A stretch of DNA of 64,000 nucleotides. Source: Phytohabitans maris. Lineage in GTDB: Bacteria > Actinomycetota > Actinomycetes > Mycobacteriales > Micromonosporaceae. The notes below the pieces were generated by a model that saw nothing but the letters and a program-made list of their open reading frames with translations, was not told the origin of the DNA and did not search any database. Numbering within the stretch: position 1 is the stretch's first letter; each line of letters opens with the position of its first letter. Position numbers and translations under genes: made by a program. Positions 25,216 through 33,109 of this stretch are shown here, piece by piece. The stretch covers positions 248,001 through 312,000 of the forward strand of contig NZ_JAVHUY010000003.1 in the NCBI RefSeq assembly GCF_031085175.1, in the 5' to 3' direction.

Positions 25216-26505
25216 CTAGCGGATCACCAGCGGCAGGTGGACCAGGGCCCGGGCGATGTGCCGGTCCTGGAAGACCAGCTCCCCGGCGGGGTCCAGGTCG
25301 ACGGTCGGGAAGCGGGTCACCAGCTGCTTGAGGACGATCTGCCCCTCCAGCCGGGCCAGCGTCGAGCCGAGGCACCGGTGGATGCCGCCGCCGAAAGCGA
25401 GGTGCGGGTTGGGGCGCCGGGTGAAGTCGATGCGGTCCGGGTCGGGGAAGACCTCGGGGTCGCGGTTGGCGGCGCCGATCAGGGCCACCGCCGCCTCGCC
25501 CCGGCGCAGCAGCCGGCCGCCGATCTCGACGTCCTCGTAGATCCACCGCGGCGGCGGGGCCTGCGCCGGGCTGGCCCAGCGCAGCAGCTCCTCGGTCGCC
25601 GGTACGACCAGCCGGTCCGGGTCGGCGGCGAGCTCCGCGAAGCGGTCGCGCTGCTGGAGCAGGCCGAGCGTGCCGACGCCGAGCAGCCCCATCGCCGGCG
25701 ACTGCCCGGCCTGCAGCAGGGTGGAGATGGTGCCGTACAGCTCCGGCTCGGACATCCGCTCCTCGTCGGCGGCGGCCACGATCGCGCCGATGACGTCGTC
25801 GACCCCGCCGCGCCGGCGGGCCGCGAAGAGCCCGTCCAGGTAGCCGGCGAACCCCTCGGCGCCCTGCGCGGCGACGACCACCCGGTCGAACGAGCCGTCC
25901 ACGTCGAAGCCCTGCATCAGCCGGTCGGAGAGGCCGAGCACGTGCTCGCGGTCCTCCTCGGGCACGCCCATGAGCTCGGACATCACGATCAGCGGCAGCT
26001 TGTGGGCCACCGTCGCGGCGAAGTCGACCCGCCCGCCCCGCTCCTCCAGCTCGTCGAAGAGCCCGCTGACGATCCGCTCCAGGCGGGGACGGAACGCCGC
26101 CACCCGCTGCGGCGTGAAGTACCCGGCGATGACCGCCCGCACCCGGGCGTGGTCCGGGTCGTTCATCGCGGTCAGGAACGACTTGCGCAGCGCGAAGTAG
26201 GACTGCGTCTCGGGCGGCGCGCCGGCCCCGAAGTCCCAGCCGAGCCCGGCCGGCGTCGCGCCGAGGGCGTCCGGCTGCTCCACGCTGAGCCGGAACAGGG
26301 CCGCGCAGTCGGCGTGCCGGAACAGGTACCAGAGGCCGGGCAGGCGCGGGTCGCTGGGCAGCCCCCAGTGCACCGGGTCGTGGCGGCGGTACTCGGCGAA
26401 GAGCGGGAACGGGTCGGTCGCGTGGTCGATGGCGAGGTCGAACCGGGGCAGCACGTTGCCGTCGAGGTTCGCCGCGCTGCGGTCGGCGTCGATGACGAAG
26501 CTCAC
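25216..26505 (-). CDS. Cytochrome P450 with atypical I-helix (AGQSP)
   Basis: 429-residue P450 with intact ExxR (EELLRWAS) and heme loop FGGGIHRCLG (Cys378). The I-helix oxygen-activation motif reads A266-G-Q-S-P270 where AGx(D/E)T is expected, so both the acid and the Thr are missing and a Pro sits in the Thr position. GTG start at 26505 follows the promoter at 26534-26562. First gene of the leftward P450-P450-FdR-Fd-SDR-PanE operon. It may use a substrate hydroxyl for proton delivery or do other than hydroxylation. Confidence 0.93.
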   Translation of the reverse strand: MSFVIDADRSAANLDGNVLPRFDLAIDHATDPFPLFAEYRRHDPVHWGLPSDPRLPGLWYLFRHADCAALFRLSVEQPDALGATPAGLGWDFGAGAPPETQSYFALRKSFLTAMNDPDHARVRAVIAGYFTPQRVAAFRPRLERIVSGLFDELEERGGRVDFAATVAHKLPLIVMSELMGVPEEDREHVLGLSDRLMQGFDVDGSFDRVVVAAQGAEGFAGYLDGLFAARRRGGVDDVIGAIVAAADEERMSEPELYGTISTLLQAGQSPAMGLLGVGTLGLLQQRDRFAELAADPDRLVVPATEELLRWASPAQAPPPRWIYEDVEIGGRLLRRGEAAVALIGAANRDPEVFPDPDRIDFTRRPNPHLAFGGGIHRCLGSTLARLEGQIVLKQLVTRFPTVDLDPAGELVFQDRHIARALVHLPLVIR

Positions 26506-26533
26506 GGGTGCCCTCCCTTCGCCTACTAGATCA

Positions 26534-26562
26534 GGTTAATGATGCACATAGAATGCGGTCAA
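26534..26562 (-). promoter_or_regulatory. Promoter of the P450/reductase/ferredoxin operon
   Basis: Minus-strand TTGACC (26557-26562), 17-bp spacer, TTAACC (26534-26539). The spacer contains TGCATCATTA, shared in part with the dyad at 17162-17177. Confidence 0.45.
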
Positions 26563-26600
26563 GGATCATCCTCGACAGGCGTGCCCCGGGGCACGCCGGA

Positions 26601-27443
26601 TCAGTACAGGACGCTCATCTCGTCGCGGAGGTCGTTGGTCAGCTTGACCACCCGGGTCAGCGTCGCACCGAGCGGCTCCACCTGCGGCAGGTCGGCGAGG
26701 CCGTTGACGACCTGGGCGAACGTCGGCAGATCCGCCCAGCGGGCCCGGGTCCACTCGACCCGCCCGTCGCCGCTCCACCGGTCGAGGATCTTCTGCTGGT
26801 ACACGCCGGCCGGGATCATGATCACCTCGTCGACGGCGGCCTTGCCGACCTCGGTCGTACTCGGGATGTATTTGTAGTTGAACCGCGGCCGCTGCGCGAT
26901 GCCGGTCGACGGGTCGGCGAAGCCGGTCGCCTCCTCCCGCTCGTACGGCCAGTCGCCGAGGGTCAGCCCGCTGGCCCGGAGGCGGGCGAACTCGAAGCCC
27001 TCCCAGCTCGCCGTGCAGACCAGGTCACCGTCCACATTGGCCGGTGCGGGGACGTCGGCGAAGAGCTTCGGGTGGCCGGCCTCGTCCCGCCCCACGATGA
27101 TCGGGTCGGCCTTGCTCTCCCACATCACCGCGGCGAAGTCCCCCTCGGTCTCGCCGGCGACGCCCCGGTGGACGGCCCGGAAGAGCACCTCGAAGTAGTT
27201 GTAGCCGCGCCCGGCCAGCCACGGGAAGCCGAGGTTGTGCAGCACCCGCACGGTCACCACCGGGTCCGGGGCGGGTACGAACGGCGCCGGCAGCACCCGG
27301 GCCAGGGCGGCCGGGTCGGTCCGGTACGCGCAGGTGACCAGGTTGGTGCGGATCGGCTCGCCGGTGAACCGCCGCCCCTCGGGCCCCTGCCGCGGTCCCA
27401 GCGACGGGCCGAACCCGATCGGCATCCGGTACATCTCGGTCAT
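26601..27443 (-). CDS. Acetoacetate decarboxylase-family protein
   Basis: 280-residue ADC-like protein. The active-site region VGRDEAGHPKLFADV corresponds to GRExxGxPK of the family, with the Schiff-base Lys in HPKL near residue 125. Family members include true acetoacetate decarboxylases but also decarboxylases, aldolase-dehydratases and lactonase-like enzymes in secondary pathways. It ends the operon Fd-P450-ADC (10 bp after the P450 stop), so the substrate is probably a beta-keto acid or other carbonyl formed after P450 oxidation. Confidence 0.85.
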   Translation of the reverse strand: MTEMYRMPIGFGPSLGPRQGPEGRRFTGEPIRTNLVTCAYRTDPAALARVLPAPFVPAPDPVVTVRVLHNLGFPWLAGRGYNYFEVLFRAVHRGVAGETEGDFAAVMWESKADPIIVGRDEAGHPKLFADVPAPANVDGDLVCTASWEGFEFARLRASGLTLGDWPYEREEATGFADPSTGIAQRPRFNYKYIPSTTEVGKAAVDEVIMIPAGVYQQKILDRWSGDGRVEWTRARWADLPTFAQVVNGLADLPQVEPLGATLTRVVKLTNDLRDEMSVLY

Positions 27444-27453
27444 GGCGTACCTC

Positions 27454-28728
27454 CTAGACGTGCACCGGGCAGCGACCGCCGCTGCGGCCGGAGGCGGACG
27501 GGCGGCCGTGCAGCACGACCGGGAAGCGGGCGAACCGCATGGTGGCGGTGTTGTCGCGGAAGATCGGCGGGTCGGCGGGGTCGAGGGCGGGCGCGTACCG
27601 CAGCACCTCCTGCAGCAGCCGGGTGAGCACGCCGGCCGGGACGTCGTCGCGCTCGACCGAGCCGTTGCCGGCGCCGACCGCGACCTGCCGGCCGAGGCAG
27701 GTGTGCGCGCCGTCGCCGAAGGCCAGCCCGTACGCGGTGGTGCGCGGCGGCAGCGGCCGGTACGGGTCGAACTCCCCCGCGGTCGGCCCGAAGACGCGCT
27801 CGTCCCGGTTGGCCGCGTTGAGGTCGAGCAGGAGCTGCTCCCCCGCCGCGAACGCGCGCCCGCCGGGCAGCGTGACGTCCTCCAGCGCCAGCCGCAGCAG
27901 CGCCGGTACGGTCGGGTGCAGCCGCAGCCCCTCGCTCACCGCCCGCTGCAGGAACGACAGGTCGCCCGCCTTGGCCCGGTCGCCGGGGTTGCGGGCGAAG
28001 TGCCGCAGCACCTCCTGCAGCACGTGCGGGGCGAGGTGGGTGGTGGTGTTCGCCGAGGCGGTGACGTAGAAGACCACCTCGCGCAGCAGCTTCTCCGGCT
28101 CCCAGTCGCCGTAGTTGCGCAGCAGCAGCGTGATCAGGTCGTTCGGCACCTCGGCGTCGGCGATCTCGCCCCGCGCGGCGGCGGCCAGCAGGGCGGCGCG
28201 GCGCCGGCGGGCGGGCTCGAAGAAGCGCTCGCCGAACCGGTCCTTGGCGGCCACGGCGGCGGCCACGACGGCCTCGCGGTCGTGGATGGCCCACTCGGCG
28301 GACGAGCCCTCGCCGAAGTGCTCGGCCAGGTCGCGCAGCTCGTCCACGTCGGCCGGGCCGAAGAGGTGGTCGATCCCGACGATCTTGGCGGTCACCCGCA
28401 GCAGCGCGTCCCGCATGACGTGCATGATGTCGACCCGGGGCAGCGCGTCCGGCCCGGCGAACGCCGCGTCGAGCCGCTCCCGCAGCGCCGGCACCACCGT
28501 GCGCAGCTCGTACTCCATGAGCTGGGCCCGGGAGAACATCACCACCTCGGTACGCCGGCGCTTGAGGTGCTCCTCCACGCTCAGCGTCATCAGCGTCCCC
28601 TCCAGCAGCGGCCCGCTGACCCGCACGAACATCGACGGCCAGAACCCGGACGAGCGCAGCACCTCCTGCACCTCGTGGTAAGCGCTGACCCGGGTCATCC
28701 CGGCGTGCTCCTCGATCACCTCGGTCAT
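27454..28728 (-). CDS. Cytochrome P450 with variant I-helix (ASANTT)
   Basis: 424-residue P450. Heme loop FGDGAHTCLG with Cys344, ExxR in VSEGLRLHP, I-helix A224-S-A-N-T-T229, where Asn replaces the usual Asp/Glu and Ser the Gly but the Thr is kept. The C-terminal ~35 residues are an Arg/Ser/Gly-rich extension ending CPVHV. ATG at 28728 overlaps the stop of its dedicated ferredoxin gene. Distinct operon and regulator (TetR site upstream) from the other two P450s. Confidence 0.93.
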   Translation of the reverse strand: MTEVIEEHAGMTRVSAYHEVQEVLRSSGFWPSMFVRVSGPLLEGTLMTLSVEEHLKRRRTEVVMFSRAQLMEYELRTVVPALRERLDAAFAGPDALPRVDIMHVMRDALLRVTAKIVGIDHLFGPADVDELRDLAEHFGEGSSAEWAIHDREAVVAAAVAAKDRFGERFFEPARRRRAALLAAAARGEIADAEVPNDLITLLLRNYGDWEPEKLLREVVFYVTASANTTTHLAPHVLQEVLRHFARNPGDRAKAGDLSFLQRAVSEGLRLHPTVPALLRLALEDVTLPGGRAFAAGEQLLLDLNAANRDERVFGPTAGEFDPYRPLPPRTTAYGLAFGDGAHTCLGRQVAVGAGNGSVERDDVPAGVLTRLLQEVLRYAPALDPADPPIFRDNTATMRFARFPVVLHGRPSASGRSGGRCPVHV

Positions 28729-28931
28729 CGCGTCCTCAGCTTTCCCTCGATGACGATCGCCAGCTCCGGGCAGCTCGCCTCGGCGGCGCGCGCCCCGTCC
28801 AGGTCGGCGGCGCTCAGCTCCCGCTCGGCGGCGACCGCCTTGCCGTCGTCCTGGAAGTCGAAGAGCGCGGGGGCCGTCACGACGCAGACGCCGTGGCCCT
28901 GGCAGCGCTCGGTCTCCACACGAACTCTCAC
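28725..28931 (-). CDS. [3Fe-4S] ferredoxin (P450 partner type)
   Basis: 68-residue ferredoxin with cysteines in CQGHGVC (10-16) and ASCPELA (Cys54), again CxxHxxC...CP. GTG at 28931 with GGGGGA 5-10 bp upstream. Translationally coupled to the P450 it precedes, so it is that enzyme's probable redox partner; reducing power may come from the reductase encoded at 22793-23998 since none is linked here. Confidence 0.92.
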   Translation of the reverse strand: MRVRVETERCQGHGVCVVTAPALFDFQDDGKAVAAERELSAADLDGARAAEASCPELAIVIEGKLRTR

Positions 28932-28942
28932 CGCGTCCCCCT

Positions 28943-28964
28943 AAACGAACACAGCCGTACGTTT
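28943..28964. promoter_or_regulatory. TetR-type operator candidate
   Basis: 22-bp dyad AAACGAAC-ACAGCC-GTACGTTT, arms matching at 7 of 8 positions. It lies directly upstream of the ferredoxin-P450 operon and in the divergent space to the tetR gene at 29108. Confidence 0.5.
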
Positions 28965-28997
28965 CGGAGACTACGAGGAAGATCCGTTCGGGGCAAT

Positions 28998-29037
28998 AGC
29001 CCCGGGCCGGATCGCGCCAGCCCCGGGCCGGATCGCG
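28998..29037. repeat. 19-bp direct repeat with 21-bp period
   Basis: AGCCCCGGGCCGGATCGCG occurs twice, at 28998-29016 and 29019-29037, two helical turns apart, in the ferredoxin/tetR divergent region. It may be a second regulator-binding element. Confidence 0.7.
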
Positions 29038-29107
29038 ACGGCCACCCGGAGCGGCGGCGATCGGCGGAGCCGCGCTGGCCGGCGGCGGGTGGGCCATACT
29101 TCACGGC

Positions 29108-29779
29108 ATGAAACGGAGCGCCACGGCCGAGGGCGTCATGCGGAGCATCGCGAACGGCGACGGCCGCCTGCTGCGCAGCGACGGGCAGCGCAACCGCGAC
29201 CAGGTGGTCCGCGCCGCGCTGGAGATCTTCGGCGAAAACGGCATGCTGGGCACCGTCGAGCAGATCGCGACCCGGGCCGGCGTCAGCCGCACCACCGTGT
29301 ACCGCAGCTTTCCCACCCGCCGCGCCCTGCAGATCGCGGTGGCGACCAGCCAGTTCGCGCAGATCCACCGGATCGCCCTGCTCGCCCAGGAGCGTTCGGC
29401 CGGCAGCGGGGTCGGCCTGGTCGACTTCGTCTTCGGCGCGTTCGAGTACAACCAGGCCAACCGGCTCTACCTGGAGCTCTTCGAGGGGCGCCCGACGGCC
29501 GAGATGCTCGACGTGCACACCGCCTCGCGGCGCACCATCGCCGAGCTGACCGACGAGAGCCGGGCGGCCGGCGTGATCCGCCCCGAGGTGACCGACGAAG
29601 ACGTCGCGCTCTTCTGCAGCGGCATGTCCTGGCGGCTGGCCACCGACCACGCGACCACGCAGGACGACTGGCGGCGCAGCGCGCGGTTCGTCCTCATCGG
29701 ACTCGGCGTGCCCGACGAGCTGCTGCCGCCGCGCCGGGTTCCGCAGGCCCACCTCGACCCGAGCGTGGCCGATGCCTGA
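29108..29779 (+). CDS. TetR family transcriptional regulator
   Basis: 223 residues. An ~20-residue extension precedes the TetR_N HTH (~27-75: RDQVVRAALEIFGENGMLGTVEQIATRAGVSRTTVYRSFP). The C-terminal ligand-binding domain is all-helical. CATACT lies 14 bp before the ATG, so the message may be nearly leaderless. It is divergent to the ferredoxin-P450-ADC operon and overlaps the iclR gene downstream by 8 bp, so the two regulators are co-expressed. Confidence 0.92.
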   Translation: MKRSATAEGVMRSIANGDGRLLRSDGQRNRDQVVRAALEIFGENGMLGTVEQIATRAGVSRTTVYRSFPTRRALQIAVATSQFAQIHRIALLAQERSAGSGVGLVDFVFGAFEYNQANRLYLELFEGRPTAEMLDVHTASRRTIAELTDESRAAGVIRPEVTDEDVALFCSGMSWRLATDHATTQDDWRRSARFVLIGLGVPDELLPPRRVPQAHLDPSVADA

Positions 29780-30500
29780 GGACGCCGCGCCGGTCCAGTC
29801 GATCCTGCGCGCGTTCCAGCTGCTGGAGGCGCTCGCGTCGGCCGGCGGCCGGGCCTCGGTCACCGGGCTGCGCGACGCGACCGGCCTGCCGGTCGCCACC
29901 ATCCACCGCCTGCTGCGCACGCTGGTCGCCGCCGGGTACGTGCGGCAGGAGGCCAACCGGACGTACGCGCTGGGCATGAAGGCGGCCCGGCTCGGCGAGG
30001 CCTCCGGCCACCTGATCGCCCGCTGGGCCACCCCGCACCTGCAGCGCGTCGTCGACAAGCTGGACGAGAGCGCCAACCTGGCCAAGCTCGACGGCCTCCA
30101 GGTCGTGTACGTCGCGCAGGTGCCCGGCCGCCACTCGATGCGCATGTTCACCGAGGTCGGGCGGCACGCCGGCGTGCACACCACCGCGGTCGGCAAGGCG
30201 ATGCTCGCCCAGCTGCCCGAGCGCCGGGCCCGCACGCTGGTCGCGCACGGGCCGCGGTCACCCGAGTCGCTCCGGGCCGAGCTCGACCGGGTACGCCGCG
30301 ACGGCTTCGCGATCGACGACGAGGAAGAGGAGCCCGGGGTCAAGTGCGTGGCCGTGGCGCTGCCCCCGGTCGACCTGGCGGTGCCGATGGCGGTGTCGAT
30401 CTCCGGCCCGGTGACCCGGATGACCGACGACCTGGTCCGCTCGGCCGTACCGGTGCTGGCGTCGGCCGCATCCGCCCTGGGCATCGAGTTTTCCACGTAG
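29772..30500 (+). CDS. IclR family transcriptional regulator
   Basis: 242 residues: N-terminal winged HTH (VQSILRAFQLLEALASAGG, RDATGLPVATIHRLLRTLVAAGY) and IclR effector domain (HTTAVGKAMLAQLP, FAIDDEEEEPGVKCVAVAL, SISGPVTRM). It directly precedes malate synthase, and two operator-like dyads cover its stop codon and the intergenic gap. IclR proteins commonly repress glyoxylate-using genes and sense glyoxylate or pyruvate-type ligands, which fits control of the neighbouring malate synthase. Confidence 0.93.
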   Translation: MPEDAAPVQSILRAFQLLEALASAGGRASVTGLRDATGLPVATIHRLLRTLVAAGYVRQEANRTYALGMKAARLGEASGHLIARWATPHLQRVVDKLDESANLAKLDGLQVVYVAQVPGRHSMRMFTEVGRHAGVHTTAVGKAMLAQLPERRARTLVAHGPRSPESLRAELDRVRRDGFAIDDEEEEPGVKCVAVALPPVDLAVPMAVSISGPVTRMTDDLVRSAVPVLASAASALGIEFST

Positions 30501-30526
30501 CGGAAAAGTGGTTCCTCGTTGCGGAA
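30489..30526. promoter_or_regulatory. Two IclR-type operators before malate synthase
   Basis: Dyad 1, TTTTCCAC-GTA-GCGGAAAA (30489-30507), spans the TAG stop of the iclR gene. Dyad 2, TTCCTC-GTT-GCGGAA, is at 30512-30526. Each has one mismatched arm position and a 3-bp spacer, and they are 22-23 bp apart. They match the TCCNC-N3-GCGGA pattern found around the other iclR gene. Confidence 0.6.
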
Positions 30527-30553
30527 AAGTGTGGCGTCCCTGAGGATGGGGGC

Positions 30554-32119
30554 ATGTCCGCTCAGGTTGCCGCCCCCCTCCACGACCGGTACGACGAGAT
30601 CCTCACCCCCGACGCGCTGGCGTTCCTCGGCGAGCTGCACCGCCGCTTCGACCCGCGGCGCCGGGAGCTGCTGGCCGGGCGTGACCGGCGGTACGCGGAG
30701 CTGGCCGCCGGCGGCACCCTCGACTTCCTGCCCGAGACCAAGGACATCCGCGAGGACGGCTCCTGGCGGGTCGCGCCGTACGCGCCCGGCCTGGTCGACC
30801 GGCGCGCCGAGATCACCGGCCCGACCGACCGCAAGATGGCGATCAACGCGCTCAACTCCGGCGCCCGGGTCTGGCTCGCCGACTTCGAGGACGCGAACAC
30901 CCCGCTCTGGGAAAACATGATCGACGGGCAGCTCAACCTGCGCGACGCCATCGACCGCACGATCGGCTTCACCTCGCCCGAGGGGAAGGTCTACGAGCTG
31001 CGCGGCGAGCCCGCCACGATCGTGGTCCGCCCGCGCGGCTGGCACCTCACCGAAAAGCACCTCCTGGTCGACGGCGAGCGGATGGCCGGCGCGCTGGTCG
31101 ACTTCGGGCTGCACTTCTTCCACTGCGCCGGCCGGCTGGTCGACGCCGGCGCCGGCCCCTACTTCTACCTGCCCAAGCTGGAGAGCCACCGCGAGGCCCG
31201 GCTCTGGAACGACGTCTTCGTCTTCGCCCAGTCCGCGCTCGGGATCCCGCACGGCACGATCCGCGCCACCGTGCTGATCGAGACGTACCCGGCCGCGTTC
31301 GAGATGGACGAGATCCTGTACGAGCTGCGCGACCACTCCGCCGGCCTCAACGCGGGCCGGTGGGACTACATGTTCTCGGTCATCAAGAAGTTCCGCACCC
31401 GCGGCGCCGACTTCCTGCTCCCCGACCGCAACTCGGTGACGATGACCGTGCCGTTCATGCGCGCGTACACCGAGCTGCTCGTGCACACCTGCCACCGCCG
31501 CGGCGCGCACGCGATCGGCGGCATGGCGGCGTTCATCCCGAGCAAGGACGAGGCGGTCAACGCGGCCGCGTTCGAGAAGGTACGCGCCGACAAGACCCGC
31601 GAGGCCGGCGACGGCTTCGACGGCTCCTGGGTCGCGCACCCGGCGATGGTCGGCCTCTGCACCGAGGTCTTCGACGCCGTGCTCGGCGACCGGCCGCACC
31701 AGATCGGCAACACCCGCGACGACGTCCGCGTCAGCGCCGAGCAGCTGCTCGACGTGCGCGCCACCCCGGGCGCGGTCACCGAGGCCGGCCTGCGCGGCAA
31801 CATCGGCGTCGGCGTGCGCTACCTGGAGTCCTGGCTGCGCGGCACCGGCGCGGTCGGCATCGACAACCTGATGGAAGACGCCGCCACCGCCGAGATCTCC
31901 CGCTCCCAGGTGTGGCAGTGGCTGCACAACGGGGTGCGGCTGGACAGCGGCCAGGTCGTGACCCGCGACCTGGTGGAGCGGCTGCTCGACGAGGAGCTGG
32001 CCCGGTTCCCCCAGGAGGGCGGCCGCTGGGCGGACGCCCGCGCCCTCTTCACCGAGATGGCCCTCGCCGACGACTTCGCCGAGTTCCTCACCATCCCCGC
32101 CTACGAGCGCATGCCCTGA
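30554..32119 (+). CDS. aceB: Malate synthase A
   Basis: 521 residues, close to the ~530 of malate synthase A. Condenses acetyl-CoA and glyoxylate to malate. Conserved blocks: RVWLADFEDANTPLWENM, ETYPAAFEMDEILYELR with the active-site acids, LNAGRWDYMFSVIKKF, and C-terminal WQWLHNGV. ATG at 30554 has GAGG ~10 bp upstream. No isocitrate lyase is encoded in the window, so glyoxylate may come from the island itself, for example a CitE-type lyase, or from elsewhere. Regulated probably by the adjacent IclR protein. Confidence 0.95.
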   Translation: MSAQVAAPLHDRYDEILTPDALAFLGELHRRFDPRRRELLAGRDRRYAELAAGGTLDFLPETKDIREDGSWRVAPYAPGLVDRRAEITGPTDRKMAINALNSGARVWLADFEDANTPLWENMIDGQLNLRDAIDRTIGFTSPEGKVYELRGEPATIVVRPRGWHLTEKHLLVDGERMAGALVDFGLHFFHCAGRLVDAGAGPYFYLPKLESHREARLWNDVFVFAQSALGIPHGTIRATVLIETYPAAFEMDEILYELRDHSAGLNAGRWDYMFSVIKKFRTRGADFLLPDRNSVTMTVPFMRAYTELLVHTCHRRGAHAIGGMAAFIPSKDEAVNAAAFEKVRADKTREAGDGFDGSWVAHPAMVGLCTEVFDAVLGDRPHQIGNTRDDVRVSAEQLLDVRATPGAVTEAGLRGNIGVGVRYLESWLRGTGAVGIDNLMEDAATAEISRSQVWQWLHNGVRLDSGQVVTRDLVERLLDEELARFPQEGGRWADARALFTEMALADDFAEFLTIPAYERMP

Positions 32120-32171
32120 CAAGCCCGTTCAAGGACAAAGATCTGAGCTACCGCGACGCCCGTCGTGGTCC

Positions 32172-32310
32172 GGACCGTTGCTCCCGCCACGTCACCCTCC
32201 GCGTCACAAGACCCCCCAACCTGCGGTCCGCGCGGTCGTTGAGATCGTGGTACCTAACTGCCCCCGGAGAGACTCAACAGCCCCCGGAGAGGCACTGAAA
32301 TACCACGATC
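32172..32310. terminator. Inverted repeats between convergent malate synthase and crotonase genes
   Basis: GATCGTGGTA (32243-32252) pairs with TACCACGATC (32301-32310); within the loop GTTGAG/CTCAAC can also pair and CCCCCGGAGAG occurs twice. The 225-bp gap also contains GGACCGTTGCTCCCGC (32172-32187), a motif seen at two other 3' ends in the window. Probably a termination region. Confidence 0.4.
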
Positions 32311-32343
32311 ACCGGCTGGACCCGGGCTCCGCGGGCCTGGAGC

Positions 32344-33108
32344 TCACTCGGGGTCGGGGAAGTGGGGCGGGCGTTTCTCCAGGAAGGCGTTGGCGCCCTC
32401 GACCATGTCCGGGCTACCCACGGCCTGGATCAGCATGCCCACGCCGGTGCTGAACGAGTCGCGGGCGGCGTTCCACCAGACGTTCGAGCTGGTCTTGGTG
32501 ATCTCCAGGTAGCGCGGGCTGAGCGCCTCGAGCTCGGCGCAGATCTCGGCGACCCGCTCCTCCAGCGCGCCGTCGTCGACCACCTCGTTGACCAGGCCGA
32601 GGGCGAGGGCCTGCTCGGCGCTGTACCGGCGGCACAGCATGGCCATCTCCTTGGCCCGCTTCTCGCCGATCTGCAGCGACAGGACGTTGGTGGCGCCGGT
32701 GACCGGGGCGCTGCCCACCCGCGGGCCGGTCTGCCCGAACGTCGCCGAGCGGGCCGCCACCGCCAGGTCGCAGGCGACGACGAGCTCGTTGCCGCCGCCG
32801 GCCGCCGCCCCGCCGACCGCGGCGATCACCGGGCGCGGGCACTGCCGGACGGCGTCGAAGAGGCGCAGCGAGGCCCGGTACAGCCCGCGCATCTCCGCGA
32901 CGGTCGGGCGGGCCAGGCCGGTGAGGGCGCCGCCGGCGCAGAAGCTGCCGCCCGAGCCGGTGACGACCACCGAACGCGCGCCGCTCGCCGCCTCCAGGGC
33001 GTCGGCGACCGCGTGGGCCATCGGGGCGTCGTACGCGTTGCGCCGCTCGGGCCGGTTGAGCCGGATCCACACCGCCGAGCCGCGCCGCTCGACCTCGACA
33101 TCCGCCAC
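32344..33108 (-). CDS. Crotonase-superfamily protein, MenB/BadI-like
   Basis: 254 residues. The crotonase oxyanion segment is SFCAGGALTGL and the mid-region FGQTGPRVGSAPVTG followed by KEMAMLCRRYSAEQALALGLVNEVV closely follows the DHNA-CoA synthase (MenB) / 2-ketocyclohexanecarboxyl-CoA hydrolase (BadI) branch and not ordinary enoyl-CoA hydratases. That branch makes or breaks rings next to a keto-acyl-CoA. Linked to a luciferase-like monooxygenase and an acyl-CoA dehydrogenase, it is a good candidate for a ring-opening hydrolase (inference). GTG start 1 bp after the previous stop. Confidence 0.85.
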   Translation of the reverse strand: MADVEVERRGSAVWIRLNRPERRNAYDAPMAHAVADALEAASGARSVVVTGSGGSFCAGGALTGLARPTVAEMRGLYRASLRLFDAVRQCPRPVIAAVGGAAAGGGNELVVACDLAVAARSATFGQTGPRVGSAPVTGATNVLSLQIGEKRAKEMAMLCRRYSAEQALALGLVNEVVDDGALEERVAEICAELEALSPRYLEITKTSSNVWWNAARDSFSTGVGMLIQAVGSPDMVEGANAFLEKRPPHFPDPE

Positions 33109-33109
33109 G

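Noticed and set aside
24003-28931. Secondary-metabolite (terpene or polyketide) biosynthetic cluster
   Set aside because: P450 and ferredoxin genes are common in such clusters, but there is no synthase, and all neighbours are CoA-dependent catabolic or transport genes.
28928-32122. Very long minus-strand open frame opposite tetR, iclR and malate synthase
   Set aside because: The translation is low-complexity and Arg/Val/Gly/His-rich with no family signal; it is a composition shadow of three clearly recognisable plus-strand genes.
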